From assembly GCA_019637855.1 (NCBI GenBank), contig JAHBUX010000001.1, positions 209,337-273,336 on the forward strand: DNA of 64,000 nucleotides, given 5' to 3'. Below, in pieces: positions 41,919 through 51,278 of the stretch; the first letter of the stretch is position 1; the number at the start of each line of letters is the position of its first letter. The translations under genes were made by a program, and so were the position numbers. The notes under the pieces are model-generated. The model saw nothing but the letters and a program-made list of their open reading frames with translations, was not told where the DNA came from and searched no databases. This DNA is from Bdellovibrionales bacterium (GTDB taxonomy: Bacteria; Bdellovibrionota; Bdellovibrionia; Bdellovibrionales; UBA1609).

Positions 41919-42105
41919 TGCAACACCTCCGCGCAACAGCAATGAGCAAGGCGAATGCCACGAAGAGACAGGGATAGAACGGTCGCCGCCTTGAGGGTTT
42001 CGCCACCGACGAGGAAATTTGCCTCTGTAGCTTGGGCCTCATGCGTGCTCGCGGTGGTCTTTTGTTTGCACCGAGAGTTCACGAAATTCGACGGAGGAAT
42101 ATGGC

Positions 42106-43212
42106 ATGCGAGCAAAGCAAATTCGTTATGGCGTCGTCGGCGTCGGTCACATCGCTCAAGTGGCGATGCTTCCCGCCTTCACGCGGGCACGGAAGAATTC
42201 GATTCTCACAGCTTTGGTGACCGGAGATCCAAAGAAGGCCAGCAAAGTGGCCCGCAAGTACAATGTGCATGCAGTTTACGATTACGATCAATTTGATGAT
42301 CTACTGACCTCGGACGTAGTGGATGCGCTGTACATTGCTTTGCCCAATGACCAACACAAAGAGTTCACGGTGCGAGCCTTGCGCCACGGCATTCACGTGC
42401 TGTGCGAAAAACCCCTAGCTCTAAGTGAGGCGGATTGCAAAGAGATGGAAGAGGCCGCAAAGTTCTCAGGGGCCAAGTTGATGACCGCCTACCGTCTTCA
42501 CTTTGAAGAATCGAATTTGAAAGCGCTCGAGCTATGCAAACGCGGCAAGCTCGGTGATCTGCGCTACTTCTCTTCATGCTTTTCCTATCAGGTGACCGAT
42601 CCGGAGAATATCCGCCTGCAACGCGAAGCCGGTGGTGGACCGCTTTGGGACATCGGTATCTATTGCATCAACGCCGCACGCACTCTGTTTCAAGCCGAAC
42701 CCATTGAAGTGTTTGCTATGGCCGAGTATGGCAAAGATAAGCGCTTTGCCGAGGTCGAAGAGACAGTGACGGCGACCATGCGCTTTCCAGACAAACGCTT
42801 GGCAACGTTCACCTGCAGCTTTGGCTCCGACACGTCGGGTGTGTATGAAATCTATGGCACCAAAGGCGGCTTGCGCCTGGAGAACGCATTTGAATATGTG
42901 AACGAACGCAAGCTCTACCTCACCAAGGACGCTAAGGTCTCTAAGACCATGCGTTTTAAAAAGGTCGATCAATTCGCGCCGGAGCTCGATTACTTTTCTG
43001 ATTGCATATTAAAAGACCGTGAGCCTGAACCCTCCGGCCGAGAGGGAGCGAATGACGTGCGTGTGATTGAGGCTTTATATCGTTCAATCAAAAGCCGTAA
43101 GGCCGTGGCTCTTAAGCCTACTAGGCATGGCGGGCCGAGCGAAGATATGGCGAAGCATTTCCGACCACACTCAGAACCGAGTGTGGTGAACGCAAACTCG
43201 CCACATAATTAG
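42106..43212 (+). CDS. Gfo/Idh/MocA-family NAD(P)-dependent oxidoreductase
   Basis: 368 residues. Rossmann start RYGVVGVGHIAQVAMLPAFT, then the EKP motif in GIHVLCEKPLALSEADCKEM, whose Lys is catalytic in the family. Typical substrates are sugars or cyclitols; here unknown. The Met at 42106 has GGAGG 8 nt upstream. Its TAG overlaps the stop of the convergent gene. Confidence 0.92.
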   Translation: MRAKQIRYGVVGVGHIAQVAMLPAFTRARKNSILTALVTGDPKKASKVARKYNVHAVYDYDQFDDLLTSDVVDALYIALPNDQHKEFTVRALRHGIHVLCEKPLALSEADCKEMEEAAKFSGAKLMTAYRLHFEESNLKALELCKRGKLGDLRYFSSCFSYQVTDPENIRLQREAGGGPLWDIGIYCINAARTLFQAEPIEVFAMAEYGKDKRFAEVEETVTATMRFPDKRLATFTCSFGSDTSGVYEIYGTKGGLRLENAFEYVNERKLYLTKDAKVSKTMRFKKVDQFAPELDYFSDCILKDREPEPSGREGANDVRVIEALYRSIKSRKAVALKPTRHGGPSEDMAKHFRPHSEPSVVNANSPHN

Positions 43213-43670
43213 AAGGGATTTAAAACGTCATTCCACGAGTTGGCGGAGTACGATACGGGCGTTACTAGATCTACAACTCCATTTACCATCTGCAATTGGA
43301 ACTCACCCAACGGACCACTACAAATCACGGCAGCGGCGCGCTCGCTCAATGGGCGAGTGGGAGAGTAGCTGGCGGCAGACACATGCGTTCTACCTGCATT
43401 TTCGAGCTTAAGCTCCTTATTGCTGTCGCGTGGATCAGGGTAAACGATCTGCGGTTGCTCGGTTAAGCTTTCGAACCAACCGGGGCATTTGAAGCCCACA
43501 GGCGGGCGCTTCGAACCGTCCGTTGTAAAACCAATAAGTTTACCGTCAACCTTGGCGGTCTGAATGGTGAACTGAGATCCATAGCCTACGCGGTCTGCAG
43601 CTGAAGCCGAAACCGAAAAGGCCAACAACAGAGTCAGAGAAAACCAGGCTTTGAAGAATTTCGTGTTCAT
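43209..43670 (-). CDS. Secreted protein, unknown
   Basis: 153 residues from the ATG at 43670 (MNTKFFKAWFSLTLLLAFSV then SASAADR, signal peptide). Mature part about 130 residues with two Cys (GFKCPG and VICSGPL). No family recognised. Its stop overlaps that of the Gfo/Idh gene. Confidence 0.6.
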   Translation of the reverse strand: MNTKFFKAWFSLTLLLAFSVSASAADRVGYGSQFTIQTAKVDGKLIGFTTDGSKRPPVGFKCPGWFESLTEQPQIVYPDPRDSNKELKLENAGRTHVSAASYSPTRPLSERAAAVICSGPLGEFQLQMVNGVVDLVTPVSYSANSWNDVLNPF

Positions 43671-43814
43671 GGAAACACTCCTTATATCCGCGAGGATCTT
43701 GAGCAAGGGCTATGCCCAGGAAAGGCTGCGCCACAGTGAATTTGAGGCCCAAGAGAGGCCGTAAAACGTCATTTTAAACGAGAACTTCCGCTATTTTTGG
43801 GCTATAGACCACCC

Positions 43815-45311
43815 ATGATGACAAGCTACGAGAAACTAGAAGCCCGCTTTCTGCAAATCTCCCGACTCAATGATGCCCGTTCGATTCTGGGGTGGGACGA
43901 AGCTGTGATGATGCCCACCGGCTCCAGCGACTCGCGAAATCAGACCCTGGCCGAACTGGCCGGAGTGATTCAAAACCTCTCGATCAGTCCGGAGATCGGT
44001 GACTGGCTAGGTGAGGCCGAAGGCGACCCACAGCTCCTGCCCGCGCAAAAGGCCAACGTGCGTGAGATGAAACGCATCTATACCGAGATGACCGCGGTAC
44101 CGTCTGAGTTGAATCAAAAGCTGGTTGTGGCGCGCATGACTTCTGAACAGAAGTGGCGCACCCTACGCGGGCAGAACGATTGGGCGGGATTCATGCCTTA
44201 TATGGAAGAGGTTTTGAAACTCACCCGCGAAGCTACACGCCTACTGGCGGAAAAGCGGGGCCTGTCGCTGTACGATGCGGCTTTGTCGACCTTCTCCAAC
44301 GGCTTAACCACGCAGGTGGTTGAAAAGTTATTCACCGAAATCAAAAGCTTTTTGCCCGACACTATCAACGCCGTATTGCATAAGCAAAAAAGTGAAACCG
44401 TGATCATGCCTGAGGGTTCCTACCCAATTGCAGCTCAAAAAGCGTTAGCCAAAGAGCTAATGGGAGCCGTCGGCTTCAATTTTGAAAACGGGCGCTTGGA
44501 TGAAAGCCATCATCCGTTCTGCGGGGGTACTCAGCGCGACGTACGCATCACCACCCGTTATAGTGAAAAAGAATTTTTGTCGGCCCTAATGGGCGTTCTG
44601 CATGAAACCGGCCATGCTATGTATGAGCAACATTTGCCGCTGAAGTGGTTGGGCCAACCGGTCGGCGCCGCCGCCGGCATGGCGATTCATGAGAGCCAGA
44701 GTCTGTTGATGGAGATGCAAGTCAGCCGTTCGGCCGAGTTCATGCATTTCGCAGGTCCCGCCATCCGCAAGCACTTCGCGGTTCACACCAAAAATCCGGA
44801 AGCGCTGAGCGATGAGAATCTCGCCAAGCTGGTCACTCGCGTGAAGCGCGGTTATATTCGCGTCGATGCCGATGAGGTTACCTATCCAGCTCATGTGATT
44901 TTGCGTTTTGAACTCGAACGCGATCTGCTTGAAGACCGTTTGCAGGTCAAAGATGTACCCGCCGCGTGGAACGAGAAAATGAAGGCCTATCTAGGCCTTT
45001 CGACCGAAGGAAACTACAAAGACGGCTGCATGCAAGACGTGCATTGGCCGGCCGGCCTGTTTGGCTACTTCCCCGCGTACACATTCGGCGCGATTATTGC
45101 CGCTCAGTTCTTTGCTCGCATTGAACAAGTCCGTCCCGGTGTGCGTAGTGAGATTGCGAAGGGCAATTTATCCGGCGTACAGAGCTGGCTGACCGACAAT
45201 GTGTGGTCCAAAGGATCGGAACTAACCACTCTGGACCTAGTGACCGCAGTTTCAGAACCACTTTCGGTCGCAAGCTTCCGCGCGCATATTCAGAAACGTT
45301 ATTTGTCTTAA
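43815..45311 (+). CDS. M32-family carboxypeptidase (Taq-type)
   Basis: 498 residues, normal length. Zinc metallocarboxypeptidase removing C-terminal residues. The HExxH motif is at His263-Glu264-His267 (LMGVLHETGHAMYEQHLP), followed by the family Glu in AIHESQSLLMEMQVSRS. Other M32 blocks are HHPFCGGTQRDVRITTRYSE, RVDADEVTYPAHVILRFELE and QDVHWPAGLFGYFPAYTFGA. Two adjacent ATGs (43815 and 43818) fit; a TTG at 43797 is also in frame. Confidence 0.96.
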   Translation: MMTSYEKLEARFLQISRLNDARSILGWDEAVMMPTGSSDSRNQTLAELAGVIQNLSISPEIGDWLGEAEGDPQLLPAQKANVREMKRIYTEMTAVPSELNQKLVVARMTSEQKWRTLRGQNDWAGFMPYMEEVLKLTREATRLLAEKRGLSLYDAALSTFSNGLTTQVVEKLFTEIKSFLPDTINAVLHKQKSETVIMPEGSYPIAAQKALAKELMGAVGFNFENGRLDESHHPFCGGTQRDVRITTRYSEKEFLSALMGVLHETGHAMYEQHLPLKWLGQPVGAAAGMAIHESQSLLMEMQVSRSAEFMHFAGPAIRKHFAVHTKNPEALSDENLAKLVTRVKRGYIRVDADEVTYPAHVILRFELERDLLEDRLQVKDVPAAWNEKMKAYLGLSTEGNYKDGCMQDVHWPAGLFGYFPAYTFGAIIAAQFFARIEQVRPGVRSEIAKGNLSGVQSWLTDNVWSKGSELTTLDLVTAVSEPLSVASFRAHIQKRYLS

Positions 45312-45315
45312 AATT

Positions 45316-45954
45316 CTATTTGAGCGAAGGACAGTTCAAGTCCTTCGCTTGTTGCAGTTTGGCTTTGAATGTATTGAAGTCTTCCGTGAGTTCGGCGCTC
45401 AAGCCCTTAGGGGCCGTGGCAAAAAAGTCTTGTGCGTTTTTGTCTCCAGTCAAAGCTTGCGCCCAAATATCTTCCAATAGGTTTTCAGCCACATCGCCAT
45501 GCGGGATCTTCTTTTGGAAACTGGCAAGAGCTTTCGGATGCGGGTTCTTTTTAAGTTTCAACACGCAAGTGGCCACCGAGACCTCACAAGCTGCCGGCGT
45601 ACACGTCACTTGACGAGTCAGCGCCGCCTGCGGCTTGTCGGCGAAGAACCACACCTCTTCCAGCTCTAAGCCTTTGTCTTCAACCACGCGGGCCCAATAG
45701 GTGTCGATGGGATCGGCGGCAAAAACTTTGGCCGGCTCTTTAGCGCCGGCGGGCCAGCCATACACCGTGAAGTCCGTGAAGGTTTTCTTGCCCTTCACGG
45801 TCTCTTCGCGATCCTCAAAACCACATACGACCACCACCGGACCTGCAGCCGTTTTTACCTTCATGGCCGGCTCATCATCGGCCCCTGGGCAAGTTTCGCC
45901 ATGAGCACGGCCGGCCAAAAGAAGAATCGAAACAAAAATAAGACGTTTCAACAT
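45316..45954 (-). CDS. Secreted protein, unknown
   Basis: 212 residues from the ATG at 45954 (MLKRLIFVSILLLAGRAHG, signal peptide), which lies 3 nt past the livF stop. The mature part has Cys pairs (ETCPGADDEP ... VVVVCGFEDR; TCTPAACEVSVATCVLKL). No family recognised. It is on the same strand as, and directly after, the liv transporter operon and could be co-transcribed. Confidence 0.62.
   Translation of the reverse strand: MLKRLIFVSILLLAGRAHGETCPGADDEPAMKVKTAAGPVVVVCGFEDREETVKGKKTFTDFTVYGWPAGAKEPAKVFAADPIDTYWARVVEDKGLELEEVWFFADKPQAALTRQVTCTPAACEVSVATCVLKLKKNPHPKALASFQKKIPHGDVAENLLEDIWAQALTGDKNAQDFFATAPKGLSAELTEDFNTFKAKLQQAKDLNCPSLK
45324..45348 (+). terminator. Hairpin terminating the M32 gene
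   Basis: Perfect 9-bp stem GCGAAGGAC / GTCCTTCGC with a 7-nt loop, 12 nt after the M32 stop, followed by TTGTTGC. It lies wholly within the last codons of the convergent gene. Confidence 0.5.
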
Positions 45955-45956
45955 GA

Positions 45957-46682
45957 TCAATGCCCCAAGTATGCCGCCTGAATCTGCGGGTCAGCCAAAA
46001 GCACACGTCCCTCACCGGAAACACGGACTTTTCCAGTTTCCAAAACATAGGCGCGGTGACTAACTTTCAATGCCATACGCGCATTTTGTTCTACCAGTAG
46101 AATCGTTATGCCTTCGGAATTCAATTTCTGAACAATCTGAAAAATCTGCTGCACGATCCTCGGAGCCAAGCCCAAAGAAGGCTCGTCCAACATCAGCACT
46201 TGCGGTTTAGACAAAAGCGCGCGACTGATCGACAGCATCTGCTGCTCGCCTCCCGAAAGAGTTCCAGCCGAAGCTTTTAAGCGCTCTTTCAAACGGGGAA
46301 ACAACTCAAAGCAATGCTCCATCTCGCGTGGCAGGTCCTGCGTGTCTTTGCGGCGATAGGCGCCAAGTTTCAAGTTCTCTTCGACCGTGAGATTCAGAAA
46401 AATCCCGCGGCCTTCGGGAGAATGCACCAAACCATGCGTCACCAGATTGTAGGGAGCAATCGATGAGGTCGGGCGACCATTCAAAAGAATCTCCCCCCGA
46501 CAGGGCAGCAGACCTGAGATGGCCCGCAATGTGGTCGTCTTACCAGCGCCGTTGGCCCCGATCAAAGAGACGATCTCACCAGCGAAGATTTCAAAAGAAA
46601 TCCCCTTCACCGCGGAGATAGCTCCGTAACTGACATGCAGATCTTTGACCGAGAGCACGGACTTACGCGGCGCTGAGCTCAT
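45957..46682 (-). CDS. livF: Branched-chain amino-acid ABC transporter ATP-binding protein LivF
   Basis: 241 residues. Walker A LIGANGAGKTT, signature LSGGEQQMLSISRAL, Walker B VLMLDEPSLGLAP. The start ATG overlaps the livG stop (ATGA). Fifth gene of livKHMGF; one of two ATPases that drive uptake. Confidence 0.96.
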   Translation of the reverse strand: MSSAPRKSVLSVKDLHVSYGAISAVKGISFEIFAGEIVSLIGANGAGKTTTLRAISGLLPCRGEILLNGRPTSSIAPYNLVTHGLVHSPEGRGIFLNLTVEENLKLGAYRRKDTQDLPREMEHCFELFPRLKERLKASAGTLSGGEQQMLSISRALLSKPQVLMLDEPSLGLAPRIVQQIFQIVQKLNSEGITILLVEQNARMALKVSHRAYVLETGKVRVSGEGRVLLADPQIQAAYLGH

Positions 46683-47446
46683 GCCGGCTCCTCAACGCCC
46701 AAATAGGCTTCGATCACTTTCGGATTGTTTTGAATATCCTTCGGCAAGCCCTCAGCGATCACTACACCATGATCTAAAACGACAATGCGTTCGCAAATGC
46801 CCATCACTAGCTTCATATCGTGCTCGATCAACAGCACGGCCAGCTTGAAGTCCTTACGGATCTTTTCGATGAGATGCATAAGCTCATTGGTCTCATTGTG
46901 GTTCATGCCGGCAGCCGGCTCATCAAGCAGCAAGAGCTGTGGACTTCCGGCCAAAGCGCGCACAATCTCCACCTTGCGCTGCATACCGTAGGGCAAAGAG
47001 CCGGCCTCATGTTCGGCAACACCTTCAAGATTGAAGATCTTCAGGAGTTCCATAGCTTGCTGACGATAGCTTTTCTCGCCAGTGAAGAACTTGGCTGAAT
47101 TCAAAAATGACGACATCAGCCCGTAACTGCAGTTCTTGTGCATCGACACCATGATGTTGTCGATCACCGAAAGAGTGGCGAACAGGCGGATGTTCTGAAA
47201 GGTACGAATCACCCCTTGTCGGGCAATCTCATAAGCTTTTAGGCGATTGACCGACCGACCGTGCAAAAGGATCTCGCCGGCTGTCGGTTTGTAGATTCCG
47301 CTGATAAGATTGAACGCCGTTGTCTTGCCCGCACCGTTGGGACCGATCAAGCCCACCAGCTCGCCCGGCTGAATGCGAAAGCACATCTTCTCGATCACTT
47401 TCAAGCCGCCAAACTGAATGCATACATCTTTCATTTCAAGCAGCAC
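46679..47446 (-). CDS. livG: Branched-chain amino-acid ABC transporter ATP-binding protein LivG
   Basis: 255 residues from GTG at 47446, overlapping the livM end by 11 nt; an ATG at 47434 is an alternative. Walker A LIGPNGAGKTT, signature-like SLPYGMQRKVEIVRAL, Walker B LLLLDEPAAGMNHNE, and the long insert typical of LivG (NIMVSMHKNCSYGLM). Pairs with LivF. Confidence 0.95.
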   Translation of the reverse strand: MLLEMKDVCIQFGGLKVIEKMCFRIQPGELVGLIGPNGAGKTTAFNLISGIYKPTAGEILLHGRSVNRLKAYEIARQGVIRTFQNIRLFATLSVIDNIMVSMHKNCSYGLMSSFLNSAKFFTGEKSYRQQAMELLKIFNLEGVAEHEAGSLPYGMQRKVEIVRALAGSPQLLLLDEPAAGMNHNETNELMHLIEKIRKDFKLAVLLIEHDMKLVMGICERIVVLDHGVVIAEGLPKDIQNNPKVIEAYLGVEEPA

Positions 47447-48401
47447 GGCGCGGCCTCCGGAACTGAGTCCACTCTTTCATACCGAACAGTCCGCTCGGCC
47501 GCCATATCATCAACAAGATCAACGTCAGCGAGTAGATCACCATGCGCAGATCGACACCAGTATACTCTTGTAGAGGACGCAAAGCCTCAGGCAGAATCGT
47601 CACCAGAACCGCGCCTACCACCGAGCCCGAAATGCTACCCATGCCCCCCAGCACCACCATAATGACCACATCCACACTCTTTACGAATTGAAAGCTGGCT
47701 GGGTTCAGTGAGTTGGTGGTGTAAGCGAAGATCGAACCCGCCGCCCCGGCGAAGAAGGCAGAAATCACAAAAGCCGAAACCTTGGTGCGAGTCGTATTGA
47801 TACCCATGCATTCCGAAGCGATCTCATCTTCGCGCACACTTAGGAAGGCTCGACCAAAAGAAGAGTGCACCAAGCGCCAAAGCAGCAGCACTGTGGCTCC
47901 GGCCCAAAAGAAGGCGTGAAAACACATGCCAAAATCCTGTGTGCCGGGAATACCATAGAGTCCGCGGGCACCGCCCACCACCTCCAGGTTCAAAAGGATC
48001 ACGCGGATAATTTCGCCAAAACCTAAAGTGACGATAGCCAGGTAGTCTCCGCGCAGACGCAAACTCGGCATCCCCACTAGAAAACCTGCGACGCCCGCAC
48101 AAAGGCCTCCGGCAATCGCATACAAAGGAAAGTTAAAATAATGAAACGGCTCTGGGAACAGTGACCAATTCAAGCTTAGCAAGGCGCTCACATAAGCACC
48201 TACGGCCATAAAGCCAGCTTGGCCTAAGGAGAACTGTCCGCAGAATCCCATTACCAAATTCAGGCTGCAGGCCAACATCACGTTGATGGCGATATAAAAC
48301 AGAATCTGCTGCATGTACGCATTCAGAACAAAACTCGACAGTGTCGCGATCGACAGGGCCACCAGCACAACCAGGATCCAACCCCGCCAAGCACCCATCA
48401 C
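47436..48401 (-). CDS. livM: Branched-chain amino-acid ABC transporter permease LivM
   Basis: 321 residues, multi-helix. LivM blocks are present: ACSLNLVMGFCGQFSLGQAG, DYLAIVTLGFGEIIRVILLN and FAYTTNSLNPASFQFVKSVD, then GGMGSISGSVVGA. Start GTG or the ATG right after it, in the livH stop. Forms the membrane channel with LivH. Confidence 0.95.
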   Translation of the reverse strand: MMGAWRGWILVVLVALSIATLSSFVLNAYMQQILFYIAINVMLACSLNLVMGFCGQFSLGQAGFMAVGAYVSALLSLNWSLFPEPFHYFNFPLYAIAGGLCAGVAGFLVGMPSLRLRGDYLAIVTLGFGEIIRVILLNLEVVGGARGLYGIPGTQDFGMCFHAFFWAGATVLLLWRLVHSSFGRAFLSVREDEIASECMGINTTRTKVSAFVISAFFAGAAGSIFAYTTNSLNPASFQFVKSVDVVIMVVLGGMGSISGSVVGAVLVTILPEALRPLQEYTGVDLRMVIYSLTLILLMIWRPSGLFGMKEWTQFRRPRRAA

Positions 48402-49300
48402 ACCTTCTCCACCTTCGATTGACCAAACAGTCCCGAAGGTTTCACCAGAAGAATAAAGATCAACAGGCCAAAGGCCAGAGCGTCACGATAGGTGCTAGAC
48501 AGATAGGCCACCACCATCTCTTCACTTAGACCCATCAACAGGCCACCGACGACCGCGCCTGGTAAATTGCCGATGCCACCGAGAACCGCGGCCACAAAAG
48601 CTTTCAATCCGATCAACGTGCCCATCAAGGGATCGATCTTCGAATATTTTAAACCTAAAAGCACAGAGCCCACGCCAGCCAAAGCGCTACCGACGATAAA
48701 GGTTACCATAATGATGGTATTGACATTGATCCCCATCAAAGTGGCGGAGCGAAACGAAAAACTCACCGCACGCATGGCCGTGCCGACTCGCGTGCGCTGA
48801 ATAAAGAAATTCAGCAACAACATCGCCACACAAGCCACAGACAAAATCGTCACGTCAAACAGACGCAGCTGCACATTTCCGTAGGTCCAAAGGGCGTAAT
48901 CCTCCAAAACGCTGGGGAAAAGCTTGGGATCCGCGCCAAACACCACCTGACCGGAGAACTGCAAAAACAAACTCACGCCAATAGCGGTGATCAAAGCATT
49001 GGTTTTGGGTGAGTTGCGTAAAGGACGATAAGCAAAACGTTCAATCAATAAACCGAGCGAAGAACACGCCACAATGGCGAGCGCCAAAGCAGCAAAGAAC
49101 GAACCCCAGCCGGGATGTTCCGTGAGGTTGAAGAAGCGCGAACCATAGAAGGCAGAGAAGGCCCCGATCATATAAACTTCGGAGTGCGCGAAGTTGATCA
49201 TCTGCAAGATGCCATACACCATAGTGTAGCCGAGCGCGATCAGCGCATAGCCGGCACCTAAATTGAGGCCGTTAATTATATGCTGGAGGAATTCTTCCAT
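48398..49300 (-). CDS. livH: Branched-chain amino-acid ABC transporter permease LivH
   Basis: 300 residues. LNLGAGYALIALGYTMVYGI and LQMINFAHSEVYMIGAFSAF open the protein; GLKAFVAAVLGGIGNLPGAV near the end is the family coupling region. Membrane partner of LivM. Follows livK by 10 nt. Confidence 0.95.
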   Translation of the reverse strand: MEEFLQHIINGLNLGAGYALIALGYTMVYGILQMINFAHSEVYMIGAFSAFYGSRFFNLTEHPGWGSFFAALALAIVACSSLGLLIERFAYRPLRNSPKTNALITAIGVSLFLQFSGQVVFGADPKLFPSVLEDYALWTYGNVQLRLFDVTILSVACVAMLLLNFFIQRTRVGTAMRAVSFSFRSATLMGINVNTIIMVTFIVGSALAGVGSVLLGLKYSKIDPLMGTLIGLKAFVAAVLGGIGNLPGAVVGGLLMGLSEEMVVAYLSSTYRDALAFGLLIFILLVKPSGLFGQSKVEKV

Positions 49301-49310
49301 CCGCAGTCTT

Positions 49311-50459
49311 TTAAGGGCCGAGCAAAGTAATGAACTTAAGTGTTTTACCGTCGACCTTCACGATAAACGCATCTTTGTCGGCATTGCGCTCACCATTGAT
49401 GGTGATCTTACCGGTAGCGCCGTCAAAGTCTTTGGTTTTCGCCAACTCATCGCGAATAGCGGCAGGAGTTAGCTCCGGCGCGCGTTCCATCGCATTGAGC
49501 AAGATCATCGCGGCATCGTAACCGGCGGCAGAAAGGCCGTCCGGACCTTCGTTGAATTTGGCTTTGAAGTTTTTAATAAAATCTTGCGTGGCTTTGTTGG
49601 GGCTTTCGCTGGCGTAATGGTTAGAGAAATACGAGCCTTCCACAGCTTTTTGGCCGATCTCAAACAGCTTAGGGCTGTCCCAACCATCCCCACCGAGCAA
49701 AATCGCTTTCAAGCCGAGTTCGCGCGCTTGGCGGGCGATCAAACCCACTTCGGTGTAATAAGCAGGAATAAAAATAGCTTCGGGATTGGTGCTGCGAATG
49801 CGGGTCAGCTGGGCTTTGAAATCCGAATCACCGGTTTGAAAGGTCTGCTCGGAAACAATCTCCCCACCCAACTCTTTGAACTTCTTCTGAAAGAAATCCG
49901 AAAGACCCAAACTGTAATCCGATTTTAGATCCTTAAGTACAGCCACCTTTTTGAGTTTCAAATTGTCGTGTGCAAAGCGAGCCATCACCGGCCCTTGAAA
50001 GGGATCGATAAAGCAAACGCGAAACACATAGTCGCCGACCTGAGTGACCTTGGGATTCGTCGAGCTCGGTGTGATCATGGGGATCTTGAATTGCTGAGCG
50101 ATCGGCGCGGCCGCGAGCGAACGCGTGCTCGCCACTTCGCCCAAGATCGCAATGACCTTATCCTGTGAGATCAGTTTTTTAACGACGGCCGCAGCCTCTT
50201 CGGGTTTACCTTGATTGTCTTCGGTGATCAGTTTGATCTTTTTGCCCTTGATACCACCCGCGGCGTTCTTAGTGTCGATGGCTAAGCGCACGCCCTTATC
50301 GGTGCTCTGACCGAAAGTGGCCTCACCACCGGTCATCGAACCGAACTGTCCTATGCGGATCTCATCCACTGCAGGGGCATTGCCCTCATTTTTTTTGGTG
50401 CAAGCTTGAGCGACCAAGGCGGCCGCGAAAATTACCAGAACATGGCGCAGTTGACGCAT
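49311..50459 (-). CDS. livK: Branched-chain amino-acid ABC transporter binding lipoprotein LivK-like
   Basis: 382 residues from the ATG at 50459, which has AGGAGG 8 nt away; an ATG 6 nt upstream is too close to that site. N-terminus VLVIFAAALVAQACTKK has a lipobox (AQAC), so this periplasmic binding protein is tethered as a lipoprotein. IRIGQFGSMTGGEATFGQST and YDAAMILLNAMERA are Leu/Ile/Val-binding family blocks. First gene of livKHMGF, so likely the most abundant product. Confidence 0.94.
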   Translation of the reverse strand: MRQLRHVLVIFAAALVAQACTKKNEGNAPAVDEIRIGQFGSMTGGEATFGQSTDKGVRLAIDTKNAAGGIKGKKIKLITEDNQGKPEEAAAVVKKLISQDKVIAILGEVASTRSLAAAPIAQQFKIPMITPSSTNPKVTQVGDYVFRVCFIDPFQGPVMARFAHDNLKLKKVAVLKDLKSDYSLGLSDFFQKKFKELGGEIVSEQTFQTGDSDFKAQLTRIRSTNPEAIFIPAYYTEVGLIARQARELGLKAILLGGDGWDSPKLFEIGQKAVEGSYFSNHYASESPNKATQDFIKNFKAKFNEGPDGLSAAGYDAAMILLNAMERAPELTPAAIRDELAKTKDFDGATGKITINGERNADKDAFIVKVDGKTLKFITLLGP

Positions 50460-50513
50460 GCTCATCCCCTCCTGAATGTGATCTAATTGCGTATCGCGAC
50501 AGGCAGCGCCCGG

Positions 50514-51113
50514 TCAACCCGTGGTGATCCGTCCCGTGATTAAATCATTGAGAACCTTAGGGTAAAACGCAGTTTCTTGGGTCTTCACACGGGCCGCCAA
50601 AAGCTCAGGAGTGTCGCCCGGCAGGACCGCCACGCGCTCTTGAGCAAGAATAGCCCCGCGGTCATAGACCTCATCGATCAAATGCACCGTGATCCCTGTC
50701 TCGCGCTCACCCGCCGCCAGGACGGCCGCATGGACCCGATCACCGTACATGCCCGCCCCCCCGAACTTGGGAAGCAGAGCGGGGTGGCTGTTCACGATGC
50801 GGTGCTGATAGGCCGTCAACACCTGTGGACCCACTAAAGCCAGATAGCCTGCCAAAACCACCCAGTCTGCGCTCCAAGTGCGCAAGCGAGCCACCATGGC
50901 GGCATCCCATTCCTCACGGGAGGCGAAACCTTTAGGGCTAATGATCGCCACGGGTACTTTGAGGCGTTCCGCCCGTTCGAGTACACCGATTCCGCCCCGA
51001 TTGACGATAAGACCACTCACTTCGGCTTGTAGAAGGCCCGAGCGCGAAGCCCGAACAATTGCTTCGAAATTGGAGCCGTCACCCGAGGCACATATGACCA
51101 GTTTGGAAGTCAT
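50514..51113 (-). CDS. purN: Phosphoribosylglycinamide formyltransferase
   Basis: 199 residues. Purine biosynthesis step 3, using 10-formyl-THF. Catalytic Asn and His in IVNSHPALLPKFGG, the Asp in VHLIDEVYDRGAILAQERVA, and the phosphate loop CASGDGSNFEAI. Stands alone on the minus strand 48 nt upstream of livK. Confidence 0.95.
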   Translation of the reverse strand: MTSKLVICASGDGSNFEAIVRASRSGLLQAEVSGLIVNRGGIGVLERAERLKVPVAIISPKGFASREEWDAAMVARLRTWSADWVVLAGYLALVGPQVLTAYQHRIVNSHPALLPKFGGAGMYGDRVHAAVLAAGERETGITVHLIDEVYDRGAILAQERVAVLPGDTPELLAARVKTQETAFYPKVLNDLITGRITTG

Positions 51114-51278
51114 GGGCGGAGGCTAAGCGACTCGGCCCATGGATGCAAGCGCCCCGGCTTTCGACGAGAGTGAAAAAATTCGCGTGCACCGAGCCTCCTG
51201 CGGAGGGAAATCGGGTTTCCGCCTGGCACCCGCTCTGCATAAGGAAACTCTGAACGTATATTTGTTTTGTGGGGTTGC